Assembly: GCA_016210045.1 (NCBI GenBank)
Contig: JACQUX010000009.1
Coordinates: 1 to 64,000, forward strand
Length of the DNA stretch: 64,000 nt
Source: Deltaproteobacteria bacterium
GTDB lineage: Bacteria > UBA10199 > GCA-002796325 > JACPFF01
Reading direction: 5' to 3'
Each line of letters begins with the position of its first letter. The first letter of the stretch is position 1. A program made the position numbers and the translations under genes. Shown piece by piece: positions 35,641-44,613 of this stretch. The notes beneath the pieces are model-generated. The model was not told the origin of the DNA and did no database searches. It was given only the letters and a program-made list of their open reading frames with translations.

Positions 35641-35695
35641 GGGGACAGGTACCTTCAAATATGCGCCAATGCTGCATCCGAAGGTACCTGTCCCC
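35641..35695. repeat. Perfect inverted repeat with GGTACC arms
   Basis: GGGGACAGGTACCTTC (35641-35656) and GAAGGTACCTGTCCCC (35680-35695) form a 16-bp perfect stem around a 23-base loop. It lies between the M42 peptidase stop and the cdd start, both on the - strand. No T-tract follows, so it is more likely a dispersed hairpin element than a terminator. Confidence 0.85.
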
Positions 35696-35707
35696 ATTCA
35701 GATGCAC

Positions 35708-36775
35708 TTAGTGGGCGGCGCGGATGCGTTGCCATAGGGTCCGCGTTTGGGCCTGTACTGCGCGCTCGACCGACGGAGCCGTGACCAACACATCGAGCCA
35801 GCGTCGCAATCCGACCGTGTCGCGCCAGGAAATGATTTCCGGCGCCGGCCGGCTGCGCCCGCGGTTGTGGTAATTCCCGAGCGGCAGGATGATCGAACCC
35901 ACGAGGTACCCCTCCAGCCGATACAGCGAGGCCTCCGTGGTCCCACCGGCCATCAACGCACGTTGATACGCAAACCCTCCAGGCCCGGCCGCCAAACCGT
36001 CCGCGGCCGCGCGTAGCCACAAATCCATGCGCGGATCGAACGAGGAAAACTTATCGCCGACCCGCAACACCGGACCGCCACCGATCGCCACTTTGCCGCC
36101 CGGCGCCGAACTGGCCTCCAGCACTACGATCGGCACGCCGCGTGGCAGCCGTGTACTGCGCACCAGCGCCGCGGCGCCGACAAACCCGATCTCTTCGGCG
36201 CGCGTGAATACGCCGAGCACGCACGTTCGCGCACGGGCGTGCGCCCGCAACCAATCGAGCACTACGGCACAATTGGCGATATTATCAATCGCCCGCGCGC
36301 GGAGCTGGTCACCGACCCGCCGCACCGGCTTGATGTCGAGCATCCCGAACGTTCCCGCCGGTACGGCATGCGCCAGTCGCGCATGATACTGTTTCTTCGC
36401 CACATCGCCGACGCGCACCATGCGTCCGTGCACTACGCCGCCAGCGGCCGGAAAAAAGCAAATCCGCGCACGTTGCAGTTGCGCCACCTCGCCGCCGCAC
36501 AATCCCCCACGCACGCGCACTACGGCGTCACGGCCGCGGATCGATTCGACCACCACGCCGGGATGATCCATATGCGCCGTCACCGCCAAGCGCACGCGAC
36601 CGCGGGCACGATTTCTCACCAACAAGTTGCCGAATCGATCCGCATGCACCACCAGACCATGCGACAGCGCAAACTGTCGCACATATTCTGCCACATGGTC
36701 TTCATGCAGCGGCGCCGTCGGCAACTGCAAGACCTCTTGCATGGTCCGCCACAGTAGTTTCTGATTGAGTGTCAT
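35708..36775 (-). CDS. M42-family aminopeptidase/endoglucanase-type metallopeptidase
   Basis: A 355-residue cytosolic metallopeptidase of the M42 family. Metal ligands and catalytic residues are seen in TAHMDHPG (His, Asp), AIDNIANC (bridging Asp) and TRAEEIGFVGA (Glu pair), with a final His in GNYHNRG. The fifth ligand region reads VVLEAS, with Glu where Asp is common. The ATG at 36775 is used. A frame extending to 37588 overlaps the acetate kinase gene and is a shadow. It is divergent from ackA. Confidence 0.85.
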   Translation of the reverse strand: MTLNQKLLWRTMQEVLQLPTAPLHEDHVAEYVRQFALSHGLVVHADRFGNLLVRNRARGRVRLAVTAHMDHPGVVVESIRGRDAVVRVRGGLCGGEVAQLQRARICFFPAAGGVVHGRMVRVGDVAKKQYHARLAHAVPAGTFGMLDIKPVRRVGDQLRARAIDNIANCAVVLDWLRAHARARTCVLGVFTRAEEIGFVGAAALVRSTRLPRGVPIVVLEASSAPGGKVAIGGGPVLRVGDKFSSFDPRMDLWLRAAADGLAAGPGGFAYQRALMAGGTTEASLYRLEGYLVGSIILPLGNYHNRGRSRPAPEIISWRDTVGLRRWLDVLVTAPSVERAVQAQTRTLWQRIRAAH

Positions 36776-36832
36776 CGCATTTCCCGTATGGTGCGGGGCT
36801 ATAATGCACTCGCATCGGGAGAACAACCATTT

Positions 36833-38032
36833 ATGGCTTACATCCTCACGCTGAATTGCGGTTCCTCGTCGATCAAGACCAAACTCTTCGACATGCCGAG
36901 CGAACGGCTCATCGTCGAACTCAACGTCGGCGACGTCGGCCTGAAACGCGGCACCTGGGAATGGATCGCGAACGGCACGCGGCGCCGCGGTCACGCGCGC
37001 TTCGCGCTGTATGAAGACGGCCTCGATTTCATCCTCGACCGGATCCTGCACGACACGGATGCGCCTGTCACAGCGACCGCCGACATCGCCGCCGTCGCGC
37101 ATCGTGTGGTCCACGGCGGTCCACAGTACTGCGATTCGACGCTGCTCACCAAGGCCGTGGTGCACGGCATCAAATCCAACACGAAGCTCGCGCCGCTCCA
37201 CACGCCGCCGAACTTGAAAGGGATCCGCGCTGCGCAAACGGCTCTCCCGCATTGTCCGCATGTCGCAGTCTTCGACACCGGATTCCACCAAACGATCCCC
37301 GACTTCGCCGCGACGTACGCCATCCCGTACCACTTCGCGAAAAAACACGCGATCCGTCGCTACGGCTTCCACGGCATTTCGTATCGCTACGTGATCAGCG
37401 AAGCGGCGCGGATGCTGCGGCGTCCGCTCCGCGCGCTCAAGCTGATCGCGTGTCATCTCGGCAGCGGCTGCAGCGTCTGCGCGATCGGAGCGGGCCGAAG
37501 CATCGACACCTCGATGGGCTTTACTCCGGTAGAGGGCTTGATTATGCGCACCCGCTGCGGCGACCTCGATCCCGGCGTGCTGCTGCACTTACGCACCGCG
37601 CACGGCTACACCGCGGAGCAACTCAATCGACTGCTCAATCACCAATCGGGATTTTTCGGCATCTCCGGCGCCGCGACCATGCCGGAACTGATCCGCCGCA
37701 TGCGCGCCGGTGAACCTCGCGCCAAGCTCGGCTTCGAAATGTTTTGCTATCGCGTGGAAAAATATATCGGCGCGTACACCACGACGCTCGGCGGCCTCGA
37801 CGGCCTGATCTTCACCGCCGGGATCGGCGAAAACGAACCCGCGGTGCGCGCCGAGATCGTGAAATGGTGCCGTTGGTTAGGCGTCAAACTCGCACCCCGC
37901 AAGAACGAAGCGGCCCGTGCCGTCCAAAGCGCCATCCACGCCGCCACGTCCCGTGCCGCGGTCTTTGTCATTCCCACCAACGAAGGCCTAATGATGGCGC
38001 GTGATGCGTACCAGTTATTGGGCCGTCATTGA
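36833..38032 (+). CDS. ackA: Acetate kinase
   Basis: A 399-residue kinase converting acetyl phosphate and ADP to acetate and ATP. Conserved blocks: LNCGSSSIKTKLF at the N-terminus, VHGGPQY, VFDTGFHQTIP (catalytic Asp), HLGSGCSVCAI, GFTPVEGLIMRTRCGDLDPG (catalytic Arg), FTAGIGENEP and TNEGLMMARDA. A TATAAT box lies at 36800-36805 and GGGAG upstream of the ATG. No phosphotransacetylase gene is adjacent. The end overlaps the convergent PIN toxin gene by seven bases. Confidence 0.93.
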   Translation: MAYILTLNCGSSSIKTKLFDMPSERLIVELNVGDVGLKRGTWEWIANGTRRRGHARFALYEDGLDFILDRILHDTDAPVTATADIAAVAHRVVHGGPQYCDSTLLTKAVVHGIKSNTKLAPLHTPPNLKGIRAAQTALPHCPHVAVFDTGFHQTIPDFAATYAIPYHFAKKHAIRRYGFHGISYRYVISEAARMLRRPLRALKLIACHLGSGCSVCAIGAGRSIDTSMGFTPVEGLIMRTRCGDLDPGVLLHLRTAHGYTAEQLNRLLNHQSGFFGISGAATMPELIRRMRAGEPRAKLGFEMFCYRVEKYIGAYTTTLGGLDGLIFTAGIGENEPAVRAEIVKWCRWLGVKLAPRKNEAARAVQSAIHAATSRAAVFVIPTNEGLMMARDAYQLLGRH

Positions 38033-38472
38033 ACCGTGTGCGTCGGATCGACAACCGTCAGGAATGGGAAGCGGCGGAAGTCCTGGTCGGCGGTGATGAT
38101 GGTCGAAATGCCATTCTCGTAAAGCAATGCGGCAATATGGCAATCGTGAATGAAGTGTCCTTGTTTGTACCCCGCTTTTTCCAGCACAAATTTCAACGCT
38201 GCGGGATGATCCGGCCCTTCTTGCAGAATGGCGGCGCCCGCATGTTGAAAAATCTTACTGATACATTGAAATGCCTCGGACCACGAGGCCGGTGTGGCGT
38301 ACACACGGGGATCGGTCGCGGTCCGAATGAATTCGTAGAAAATCTGCCACGAAACGGCAAAACGCTTTTCCCCGCGCAAGTAGGGATCTAGGGCGTTTTT
38401 GACCTTGCGATGCGGCACGGCGCGGGGATTGGTCAGATACAGCCAGGCATTGGCGTCGATGAAAGCGATCAT
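38026..38472 (-). CDS. PIN-domain toxin (VapC-like), second copy
   Basis: A 148-residue PIN-domain RNase. Acidic residues are visible in FIDANAW (Asp 6), IFYEFIR (Glu), FIHDCHIAALL (Asp) and ITADQDFRRF (Asp pair). It overlaps the upstream antitoxin by four bases. It differs clearly in sequence from the VapC-like protein at 25185, so the two modules are separate acquisitions rather than duplicates. Confidence 0.87.
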   Translation of the reverse strand: MIAFIDANAWLYLTNPRAVPHRKVKNALDPYLRGEKRFAVSWQIFYEFIRTATDPRVYATPASWSEAFQCISKIFQHAGAAILQEGPDHPAALKFVLEKAGYKQGHFIHDCHIAALLYENGISTIITADQDFRRFPFLTVVDPTHTVQ

Positions 38473-38708
38473 CGCTCTTCATCCCACAGTGCGTACAGAC
38501 GGGCACGATTCGCAATATCCCGCCGTTCCTTCCCGAGATGGAGCGAAGGAAGATGTAACGGCGTTGCTTTGGTCGGCGACATGTTGGAGAGTCCGGCCAG
38601 GATCAACGTCCGTAATGTTTCCCGCAACGTCTGGCGGCTCTTGCGGGCAGTTTCCCGGATGCGCTCCAGTAACGGCTGCTCAAGGATAATCGTCGTGCGC
38701 GCATTCAT
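38469..38708 (-). CDS. Ribbon-helix-helix antitoxin (VapB-like), second copy
   Basis: A 79-residue protein beginning MNARTTIILEQPLLERIR, an RHH domain (TTIILE strand, then two helices), with a C-terminal tail likely to wrap the toxin. It overlaps the PIN toxin start by four bases. A well-formed promoter with inverted repeats lies directly upstream. Confidence 0.8.
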   Translation of the reverse strand: MNARTTIILEQPLLERIRETARKSRQTLRETLRTLILAGLSNMSPTKATPLHLPSLHLGKERRDIANRARLYALWDEER

Positions 38709-38745
38709 ATGTTAAAAACATATAATCTCAGCATATATATGTCAA
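38707..38745 (-). promoter_or_regulatory. Sigma-70 promoter and operator of the second VapBC pair
   Basis: On the - strand TTGACA (38745-38740) and TATGTT (38722-38717) are separated by 17 bases. ATATGTT/AACATAT (38707-38713, 38717-38723) is an inverted repeat covering the -10 box, and CATATATATG (38732-38741) is a second palindrome in the spacer. This arrangement suits autorepression by the RHH antitoxin. The block is strikingly AT-rich for this genome. Confidence 0.75.
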
Positions 38746-38804
38746 GTTTCGGATATCGGCCCAAGCACGGCATTGAGGTGCAATTCCTTCGCTTTTTTTA
38801 GGAA

Positions 38805-38831
38805 GCAACTTTTTTGCCGGACCGACGATAA
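38805..38831 (+). promoter_or_regulatory. Sigma-28-like promoter, site F
   Basis: GCAACTTTTTT from 38805 and GACGATAA at 38824-38831, register 21. The ATG of the next gene starts only eight bases after the -10 element, so the mRNA should have almost no leader. Confidence 0.75.
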
Positions 38832-38839
38832 CTACGCAT

Positions 38840-39895
38840 ATGCGAGCGCAGCGCGGACAATTGCTGTATCTCCCCCATATCTTGGACATGCCGGGTCCGT
38901 CGCGACTTCCGGCGCGCATCGCCGTCGGTCAACGCCGCTCACTCGAAGTCAATACGCGGACCTTTCTGAATGCCGCGCGGCCCGACCCGAAACGGGGAAC
39001 GGTGCAGCTCGCCATCCCGAGGGCCGTCGATCCGGCAGACCGATTCGCGTATCGGCTGGACGTCGGCACGGTGGAGACCGCGCAGGCCCATTTGGTCAAG
39101 AACGCACTCGTCGCCGCGAACGCCAGCGCACGCTATTTCCTCGTGGCGGATGTCGTGGAGGCGTGTTGCGCGAATGAGCTGCCTCCCGCAGCCGTTCTCC
39201 CCCTCCTCAGCGAGGCGGGGCAACTATGGAGCGCACAGGGTGTCAGTCGCATGCTCCCGCTCCCGGCAACGGGCGGCGAGTGGACTTTTGAAATGTATCG
39301 GGCGGCGATCGCACAACGGGAGCTCTCGATGGTGGAATTCCCCAACGGCCACCGTATCGCCGCAGTCCCGGCCGTGACGGTCTTGCAGGCCCAGGACGGG
39401 CGGCACGTCATTTTCGACGATCACGATCCCGCACGATTAACAATCGACGCTGGATACTCCGGCCCGCGCGGGATGGCGGCCCTCGCGGTCACCGTGTTGG
39501 ACGACGCAATCATTCGCACCCACCATTACCAGTTCGGCTTCGAAGGCCCGTTGCAGGGCCCCGCGTTTCAAAGTCTGCGACGTCGCCTTGATGTCACGGC
39601 GCCCTCTATCGCCGCGTTGGCTCGCGCCGTGGCCGAACGCATTGTCACATCCGGACAATATGCCGATATCGGCACGCTCGATGACTTGCCAAATCCCGCC
39701 ACGTCGGCGCCTCGACAAGGGCAGATCGCACGCGGCCCATTGCAGGTCCTTTGGGGACAGCCAGCGACCGACTATGGGACGCTCACGGTCCTACTCGGCA
39801 ATCCCGATCCCGCGAACGGCACCCTGTTGATGCCGCTCCGCGACTCGTTATTCGAACTACTTTGGCAACCGGTGCTGGCGGGCAATTTGACGTGA
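38840..39895 (+). CDS. Orphan protein, probably leaderless mRNA
   Basis: A 351-residue protein of unknown family. No signal peptide or membrane span is seen; mixed alpha/beta composition. A possible later start is the Met at 38888, but it has no Shine-Dalgarno either. If the sigma-28-like site F is real, transcription begins about at the ATG at 38840, so leaderless translation from that ATG fits best. It is followed 51 bases later by another orphan with its own sigma-28-like site, in the same orientation. Confidence 0.6.
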   Translation: MRAQRGQLLYLPHILDMPGPSRLPARIAVGQRRSLEVNTRTFLNAARPDPKRGTVQLAIPRAVDPADRFAYRLDVGTVETAQAHLVKNALVAANASARYFLVADVVEACCANELPPAAVLPLLSEAGQLWSAQGVSRMLPLPATGGEWTFEMYRAAIAQRELSMVEFPNGHRIAAVPAVTVLQAQDGRHVIFDDHDPARLTIDAGYSGPRGMAALAVTVLDDAIIRTHHYQFGFEGPLQGPAFQSLRRRLDVTAPSIAALARAVAERIVTSGQYADIGTLDDLPNPATSAPRQGQIARGPLQVLWGQPATDYGTLTVLLGNPDPANGTLLMPLRDSLFELLWQPVLAGNLT

Positions 39896-39909
39896 ATTGC
39901 TCAAAGCAC

Positions 39910-39936
39910 GCAACTTTTCCGCAAACTATCCGATAA
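39910..39936 (+). promoter_or_regulatory. Sigma-28-like promoter, site G
   Basis: GCAACTTTTCC from 39910 and TCCGATAA at 39929-39936, register 21. The next ATG is at 39947, ten bases after the -10 element, so the leader is expected to be 0-5 bases. The sequence AGCACGCAACTTTTCC resembles site E closely. Confidence 0.75.
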
Positions 39937-39946
39937 CTGAGACACT

Positions 39947-41398
39947 ATGGCCCGATTCGTAAACGGATTCAGCCGCATCATCCGAGTCCCTCAAGGGGGT
40001 TATACGGTTGGTCCGGCATGGCGGACGACGTTGTCGATTCCACTGAGGTCTTCCGAAGGCGGATCAACGCCCTCCTCTTCCAAGTTGATGTGGAGCAGTG
40101 GTCAGCCCGTCGGAGCGCGCCGCGTCCGCCCTCCCCACTCTGGCCAGACATTGGCCGGCCCTGATGACAAGGCAACAGTCGGCTCGCCCGTCGTCAGCGC
40201 AGCACCTCAGCTTGATAGCACGCCGAACGCGGCGCTGCAGGCCTATTTCGAATGGGCCGAAGCGATTCGCACTGGACCATTTGATCATCGACACACCGCC
40301 CTGGTCTCAAAACCGGACGCCCTCTGGATCTACACGCCATGGTTTGCTGGCGGATGTCCCGTGCCCGACGCCTTAGTCCCACCATCCGGCCATCTGCGCG
40401 CTGGATCGCTCATCATGGCCTGCCTCTACTGCATCGAACGCGTCGCAATTTTTTCACACCCGATGCCGTTGCGCTATGGAGCGCGTTGGGAACAGCGCAT
40501 CCAACAAGACTTCGCGCGCGCACTGTTCGACACCACCGTGACACCGCCACTCGCAGAGCATGTGGCCGACTTCCAACGCGCCGTGGCCACAGCCCAAGCC
40601 GCAATGCCGCCAGGAACGCGGAATCGGCAGACGTCGGAAACGGAGATGCGGCTGGCGTTCGGCGCGATGCATTATTTCCTGCTCCCGGACGAAAAGGCCT
40701 ATTTGGGGTCACTTGCGGAGGGCGAACGAGTCCAAGCCGCGTTCGAGCTGCTGAATTACAAAGTTCAACTCTGGGTCTCCGTCTTACACACTGAATTACC
40801 GGTCTATGAAGCCGCTCGCGCCACTATCGCCCCGATCGACGCGCGCCGCGAACTGGGCAGCGCCGCCGAACATACGGCTGAGCTGGTCGACAGCTGGCTG
40901 AGTGCACTGCCGCCGATCGAATCCGATTGGCAATTGCCGACGGGCGAGGAGGCGGATCATTACCTGCGCACTAGTTACATGAGCATCATCGCCGGATTGC
41001 CGCTAGCGCTCAACCGCCTCACGGCCGCCGTATTTTCCCAGGTCGGGACCGATGCCTATCTGAACGCGTTTCGCCGCCGCTTCAACGAAGGCCTGCGCGG
41101 TCGACAGCCCATCGAGAGCAACTTCATTTATCGACAACTGCGCCGCTGGGTCGCCGCAACGTTAGTGCGAGAAGGGCTCTATCACTTGATCTACACCGCG
41201 CGGCAACTCCCGCACGAAGCGGCGATGACCCTCCCCACCTCCGGACTCGAGATCTGGGACTCGACATTCAGCGACGCCGACCTCGATGCATTGCTCGCCC
41301 AACTCGCCACCGATCCGCTCGGCGCTCGTATGACCGTCGACGCCTGCTTCGGCGACCCCTACGCCGCCGGCAGTCCCACAGAAGAGCCACCGCAGTAG
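39947..41398 (+). CDS. Orphan protein, probably leaderless mRNA
   Basis: A 483-residue protein of unknown family. The first 90 residues are Ser/Pro/Gly-rich and low in complexity; the remainder is helical with several Trp and Tyr residues. There is no signal peptide and no recognisable motif. The ATG is placed ten bases after the predicted -10 element of site G and has no Shine-Dalgarno. It is the second of two consecutive orphans, each with its own sigma-28-like promoter. Confidence 0.6.
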   Translation: MARFVNGFSRIIRVPQGGYTVGPAWRTTLSIPLRSSEGGSTPSSSKLMWSSGQPVGARRVRPPHSGQTLAGPDDKATVGSPVVSAAPQLDSTPNAALQAYFEWAEAIRTGPFDHRHTALVSKPDALWIYTPWFAGGCPVPDALVPPSGHLRAGSLIMACLYCIERVAIFSHPMPLRYGARWEQRIQQDFARALFDTTVTPPLAEHVADFQRAVATAQAAMPPGTRNRQTSETEMRLAFGAMHYFLLPDEKAYLGSLAEGERVQAAFELLNYKVQLWVSVLHTELPVYEAARATIAPIDARRELGSAAEHTAELVDSWLSALPPIESDWQLPTGEEADHYLRTSYMSIIAGLPLALNRLTAAVFSQVGTDAYLNAFRRRFNEGLRGRQPIESNFIYRQLRRWVAATLVREGLYHLIYTARQLPHEAAMTLPTSGLEIWDSTFSDADLDALLAQLATDPLGARMTVDACFGDPYAAGSPTEEPPQ

Positions 41399-41424
41399 GC
41401 AACGTCAGCCCGCAAACATAATTA

Positions 41425-41568
41425 TCCGACACAAAACGCCTCCCACAATGCCTGTAGGAGTGCTTGAGAAGCAATTTGGCGGGGTGAAAATGGCGGGGGC
41501 ACTACGAGGCTGGGGGGAAAAATGACAAAAATATCAGGAAAAACAACGGGGCGGTTTTTTGTGTCGGA
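41425..41568. repeat. MITE-like or structured-RNA element bounded by 16-base inverted repeats
   Basis: TCCGACACAAAACGCC (41425-41440) is complementary to the segment GGCG-TT-TTTTGTGTCGGA ending at 41568, with one 2-base bulge. The 109 bases between are purine-rich and lower in GC than the genome. They include an inner AGTGC...GCACT pairing. It lies between two convergent genes. It could be a miniature inverted-repeat element or a folded RNA. Confidence 0.6.
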
Positions 41569-41593
41569 GAACGCTTAAATACACTCAATCAAT

Positions 41594-42973
41594 TCAATAG
41601 CTTAGCAATGCGGTCTCGACGAGCCCCAGCTCGTCGCGCGTCTGAAACTCGCGATGCAGGGCGCCGTCCGGGGTTTGGGGACCCAAATAGAATTTCGGCC
41701 ATTCCCATGCGGCAGCGCGGAGGCGTTCCGTGACCAAGGCCGCGGCCGTCGTTGGATCGTCGTTGATTTCCGGCAACGGTCGGTCGCGCAACGCCGCGCG
41801 CACCCGGTCGCGCAACTCCAACACGAGACTGAATCCGAGTTGCAAGCATTGCACCAGCGGCCGTTCTACGAGCAACCGCGCAGCCTGCGGCAATGCCCCT
41901 TCGCTGGCGCATTCCAGACCGAGATTCACATAGGCCCCCGCCTTTGCGACGGCTGCGGCCAGGGTTTCCGGCGTAATCGCGTGGCGATCCGCGACCAGCA
42001 TGCGATTCGCGAGCCGCGCCAGTTCGACCAAGCAGGCATCGTGGAGCGCCGCGTCTTCGAGCGTCGCCAATGCCTCGTGCAACAGCCGCGGCCGCGCCGC
42101 TCCCGTAGCGGCGAGGGCCACTTGTCCGGAAACCGTCGCGTGTTCCCGCTCCGCAGCCGCCATCACTCGTTTCGGTAGTCGCTCAAATTGTTCCCGCGTC
42201 AACCGCCGATACACGCCGATCGCCTCTTGCCATTCTGGAAATCCGCACTCTTCCAGTCGGCGCGTGCGCGCCTGATACGCCAATTCCTCTTGTTCGGACG
42301 AGAGTAGGCCGCAGAGCGCGTCCAACAACGAATAGAACATCGCCAGATCGTGCCGCGCGCCACATTCCAGCAACGGCCGCAGCACCGGATCGAGGCGCTC
42401 GTCGGCGATCTGAAAAAAATAGGCCCCATCCAGCGTAAACGGCGACTCCTCGCGAGGCCAGGGGATGGCATCCGCCGGATCTTCGTCTCCGACGCGGCGA
42501 TACACAACGAGCCAGCGTTTCAACAGCAGCCCGACCCAGTCTTGATCAAGAGCGGTAAAGAACTCGACCATTTTCGCTTCGCCGGCCGCGACCATCATGG
42601 CGAGCCACGCCGCCGTGACCGTGGGCATCCAGTCGTCGCGTTGCCAACATTCCACATCCAGACAAAATTGCGTCTGCTCCGGCGTCGCCGCCGCAAGCAA
42701 TGCCACCCCTTCCGACTGCCCGACCGCGCGGATCGTGAGCCACAGATCTTGCGGCGGCATCGCGTGGACCAGCGCAGGCAGATCCAGGGCCAATTCGCAC
42801 GCCAGCCAACGTTCGGCCGGCGGCAGGCGCAGCGTATAACGGAGCTGTTCCGCGGGACTCAGCCGATGGAACGCCCGCTGCGCCAACACCAAATCGCGTT
42901 GCCGTAGTTCCACCGGATCGAGGTCGATGATTTCGCTGTTCGCCATAGAACGCGGCTGTAGCAAAAACCCCAT
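41594..42973 (-). CDS. DUF6178-like protein
   Basis: About 459 residues from the outermost start; an internal ATG at 42946 (MANSEIIDLD) is equally possible, and neither has a good Shine-Dalgarno. Helical throughout, no signal peptide. Recurrent phrases such as LSPAEQLRYTLRLPPAERW, MPPQDLWLTIRAVG, FCLDVECWQRDDW and FTLDGAYFFQI match my memory of the DUF6178 family, found mainly in deltaproteobacteria and of unknown function. This family call needs a profile search to be sure. Confidence 0.65.
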   Translation of the reverse strand: MGFLLQPRSMANSEIIDLDPVELRQRDLVLAQRAFHRLSPAEQLRYTLRLPPAERWLACELALDLPALVHAMPPQDLWLTIRAVGQSEGVALLAAATPEQTQFCLDVECWQRDDWMPTVTAAWLAMMVAAGEAKMVEFFTALDQDWVGLLLKRWLVVYRRVGDEDPADAIPWPREESPFTLDGAYFFQIADERLDPVLRPLLECGARHDLAMFYSLLDALCGLLSSEQEELAYQARTRRLEECGFPEWQEAIGVYRRLTREQFERLPKRVMAAAEREHATVSGQVALAATGAARPRLLHEALATLEDAALHDACLVELARLANRMLVADRHAITPETLAAAVAKAGAYVNLGLECASEGALPQAARLLVERPLVQCLQLGFSLVLELRDRVRAALRDRPLPEINDDPTTAAALVTERLRAAAWEWPKFYLGPQTPDGALHREFQTRDELGLVETALLSY

Positions 42974-43014
42974 GCCGCGGCCAGGATTTCCATAAATGAC
43001 GCCGCGAGGCTACC

Positions 43015-43140
43015 GCCCCCCTCTCCCCTTGGGGAGGCTAAGGGCGCAGCGGCCTGAGCCGCTGCATGGCCCGCAGCAGCGGTTACAGCAATGCGACGAA
43101 CAGGAGCATTGCTCACCATTGCAGTTGGGTGAGGGGGAGG
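43015..43140. repeat. Type A repeat split by a type B repeat
   Basis: The left half CCCCCCTCTCCCCTTGGGGAGG (43015-43036) and the right half TTGGGTGAGGGGGAGG (43125-43140) belong to the type A element. Between them is a type B element of about 88 bases, starting GGGCGCAGCGGCCTGAGCCG and ending GAGCATTGCTCACCATTGC. The same nested arrangement occurs at 44614-44740. Confidence 0.8.
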
Positions 43141-43225
43141 CGCATCAAGGCCATCCCAAATAAATTGACAGTTCAGGACCAGCGGTCTAATCGCCGGTTT
43201 TTCGTTCATACCTCGTCAAGGAGTA

Positions 43226-43317
43226 AGGACCGCGAAGCGATAGCGGAGCGATGGTCCGCGGTAGTTACGATTGCAATGCGACCGAGCAGGGAGCATTGCG
43301 CACCTACAGGAGAAGAT
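43226..43317. repeat. Diverged solo type B repeat forming the argG leader
   Basis: The stretch AAGGACCGCGAAGCGATAGC...GGAGCATTGCGCACC is a looser copy of the type B element, without flanking type A halves. It ends with CAGGAGAAG, the Shine-Dalgarno of argG. The whole 42974-43318 gap is made of these repeats plus about 85 bases in which I see nothing else. Confidence 0.65.
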
Positions 43318-43318
43318 C

Positions 43319-44584
43319 ATGCCTCATCCATCGGTCAAGAAAGTCGTCCTCGCGTATTCCGGCGGACTCGACACCTCGATCATCATCCCGTGGCTGAAAG
43401 AACATTATCAGTGCGACGTGATCGCGTTCGCCGCCGACATCGGCCAAGGCGAGGAATTGAGCGGCCTCGAAGCCAAGGCGTTGCGCACCGGAGCCAGTCG
43501 CTGCGTCATCCAAGATCTGCGCGAGGAATTTTGCACCGATTATTTGTTCCCGATGCTCCAAGCCGGCGCGGTCTATGAACGCAAATATCTGCTCGGCACC
43601 GCGATCGCGCGGCCGCTGATCGCCAAACGGATGATGGACCTGGTCGAGGCCACGGGCGCAGACGCGGTCGCGCACGGCTGCACCGGCAAAGGGAACGACC
43701 AAGTCCGTTTCGAACTCACCTGTAAGGCCTACGATCCGACCGTGCGGATCATCGCGCCGTGGCGCGAATGGTCGATCCGCTCGCGGGAAGACGCGCTCCG
43801 CTACGCGCAAGAGCACAACATCCCTGTCAGTTCCGCGCCGAACAAACTGTACAGCCACGATCGCAATCTCTGGCACCTCTCCAGCGAAGGTGGCATCTTG
43901 GAAGACCCGTGGAATGCGCCGCCGAAGGACTTGTTCCAGCTCACGATCGATCCGCTCGATGCGCCGAATACGCCCGAGACCGTGGAGATTGAATTCGTCG
44001 GAGGGCGTCCGGTCGGCTTAAACGGCCAACGTCTCCCCCCGGTCGCACTGCTCGAACAACTGAACGCGCTCGGCGGGCGCCACGGCGTCGGTCGCGTCGA
44101 CATCGTCGAAAACCGCTTAGTCGGCATGAAGTCGCGCGGCGTCTATGAAACGCCCGGCGGCACGATCCTGTACGCCGCGCACCAAGCGCTCGAGCGTTTA
44201 GTCCTCGACGCCGCCACGCTCCATTTCAAGGAATCGATCGCGCCGAAATATGCCGAGCTGATTTACAACGGCCTCTGGTTCACGCCGCTGCGCGAGGCGA
44301 TCGACGCGTTCGTCCAGGAGACGCAGAAGAACGTCGCCGGCACGGCGCGGATTCAGCTCTATAAAGGATCGTGCGCGGTCCTCGGCCGCAAATCGCCATA
44401 TTCGCTCTATCGCGAGGACTTTGCGACGTTCGGCGAAGACGACGTCTATAACCAAAAGGACGCGGAAGGCTTCATCAACTTGTTCGGCCTGCCGCTGAAA
44501 GTGCGCGCTTTAATCGAGCAAAGCGGCGACGAAACGCTGAAGGGCTATCAGCCGCCGAAGTACAGCAAGTTCAAGCGGGATTGA
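43319..44584 (+). CDS. argG: Argininosuccinate synthase
   Basis: About 421 residues. It joins citrulline and aspartate using ATP, the penultimate step of arginine synthesis. The PP-loop motif AYSGGLDTS is at residues 10-18. [14 protein letters not shown] and the SVAP-like region, followed by [15 protein letters not shown], are intact. AGGAGA lies six bases before the ATG. argH follows after a nested repeat element. Confidence 0.96.
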   Translation: MPHPSVKKVVLAYSGGLDTSIIIPWLKEHYQCDVIAFAADIGQGEELSGLEAKALRTGASRCVIQDLREEFCTDYLFPMLQAGAVYERKYLLGTAIARPLIAKRMMDLVEATGADAVAHGCTGKGNDQVRFELTCKAYDPTVRIIAPWREWSIRSREDALRYAQEHNIPVSSAPNKLYSHDRNLWHLSSEGGILEDPWNAPPKDLFQLTIDPLDAPNTPETVEIEFVGGRPVGLNGQRLPPVALLEQLNALGGRHGVGRVDIVENRLVGMKSRGVYETPGGTILYAAHQALERLVLDAATLHFKESIAPKYAELIYNGLWFTPLREAIDAFVQETQKNVAGTARIQLYKGSCAVLGRKSPYSLYREDFATFGEDDVYNQKDAEGFINLFGLPLKVRALIEQSGDETLKGYQPPKYSKFKRD

Positions 44585-44613
44585 TGACTCCTGCGGCGAG
44601 CCGCGAGATTTCC

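Noticed and set aside
36776-37588. N-terminal extension of the M42 peptidase (626-residue frame)
   Set aside because: The extra 271 residues run antisense through ackA. The family length and the ATG at 36775 favour the 355-residue form.
41425-41568. c-di-GMP (GEMM) riboswitch
   Set aside because: The conserved GEMM core bases are not present, and the element lies between convergent 3' ends rather than before a gene.
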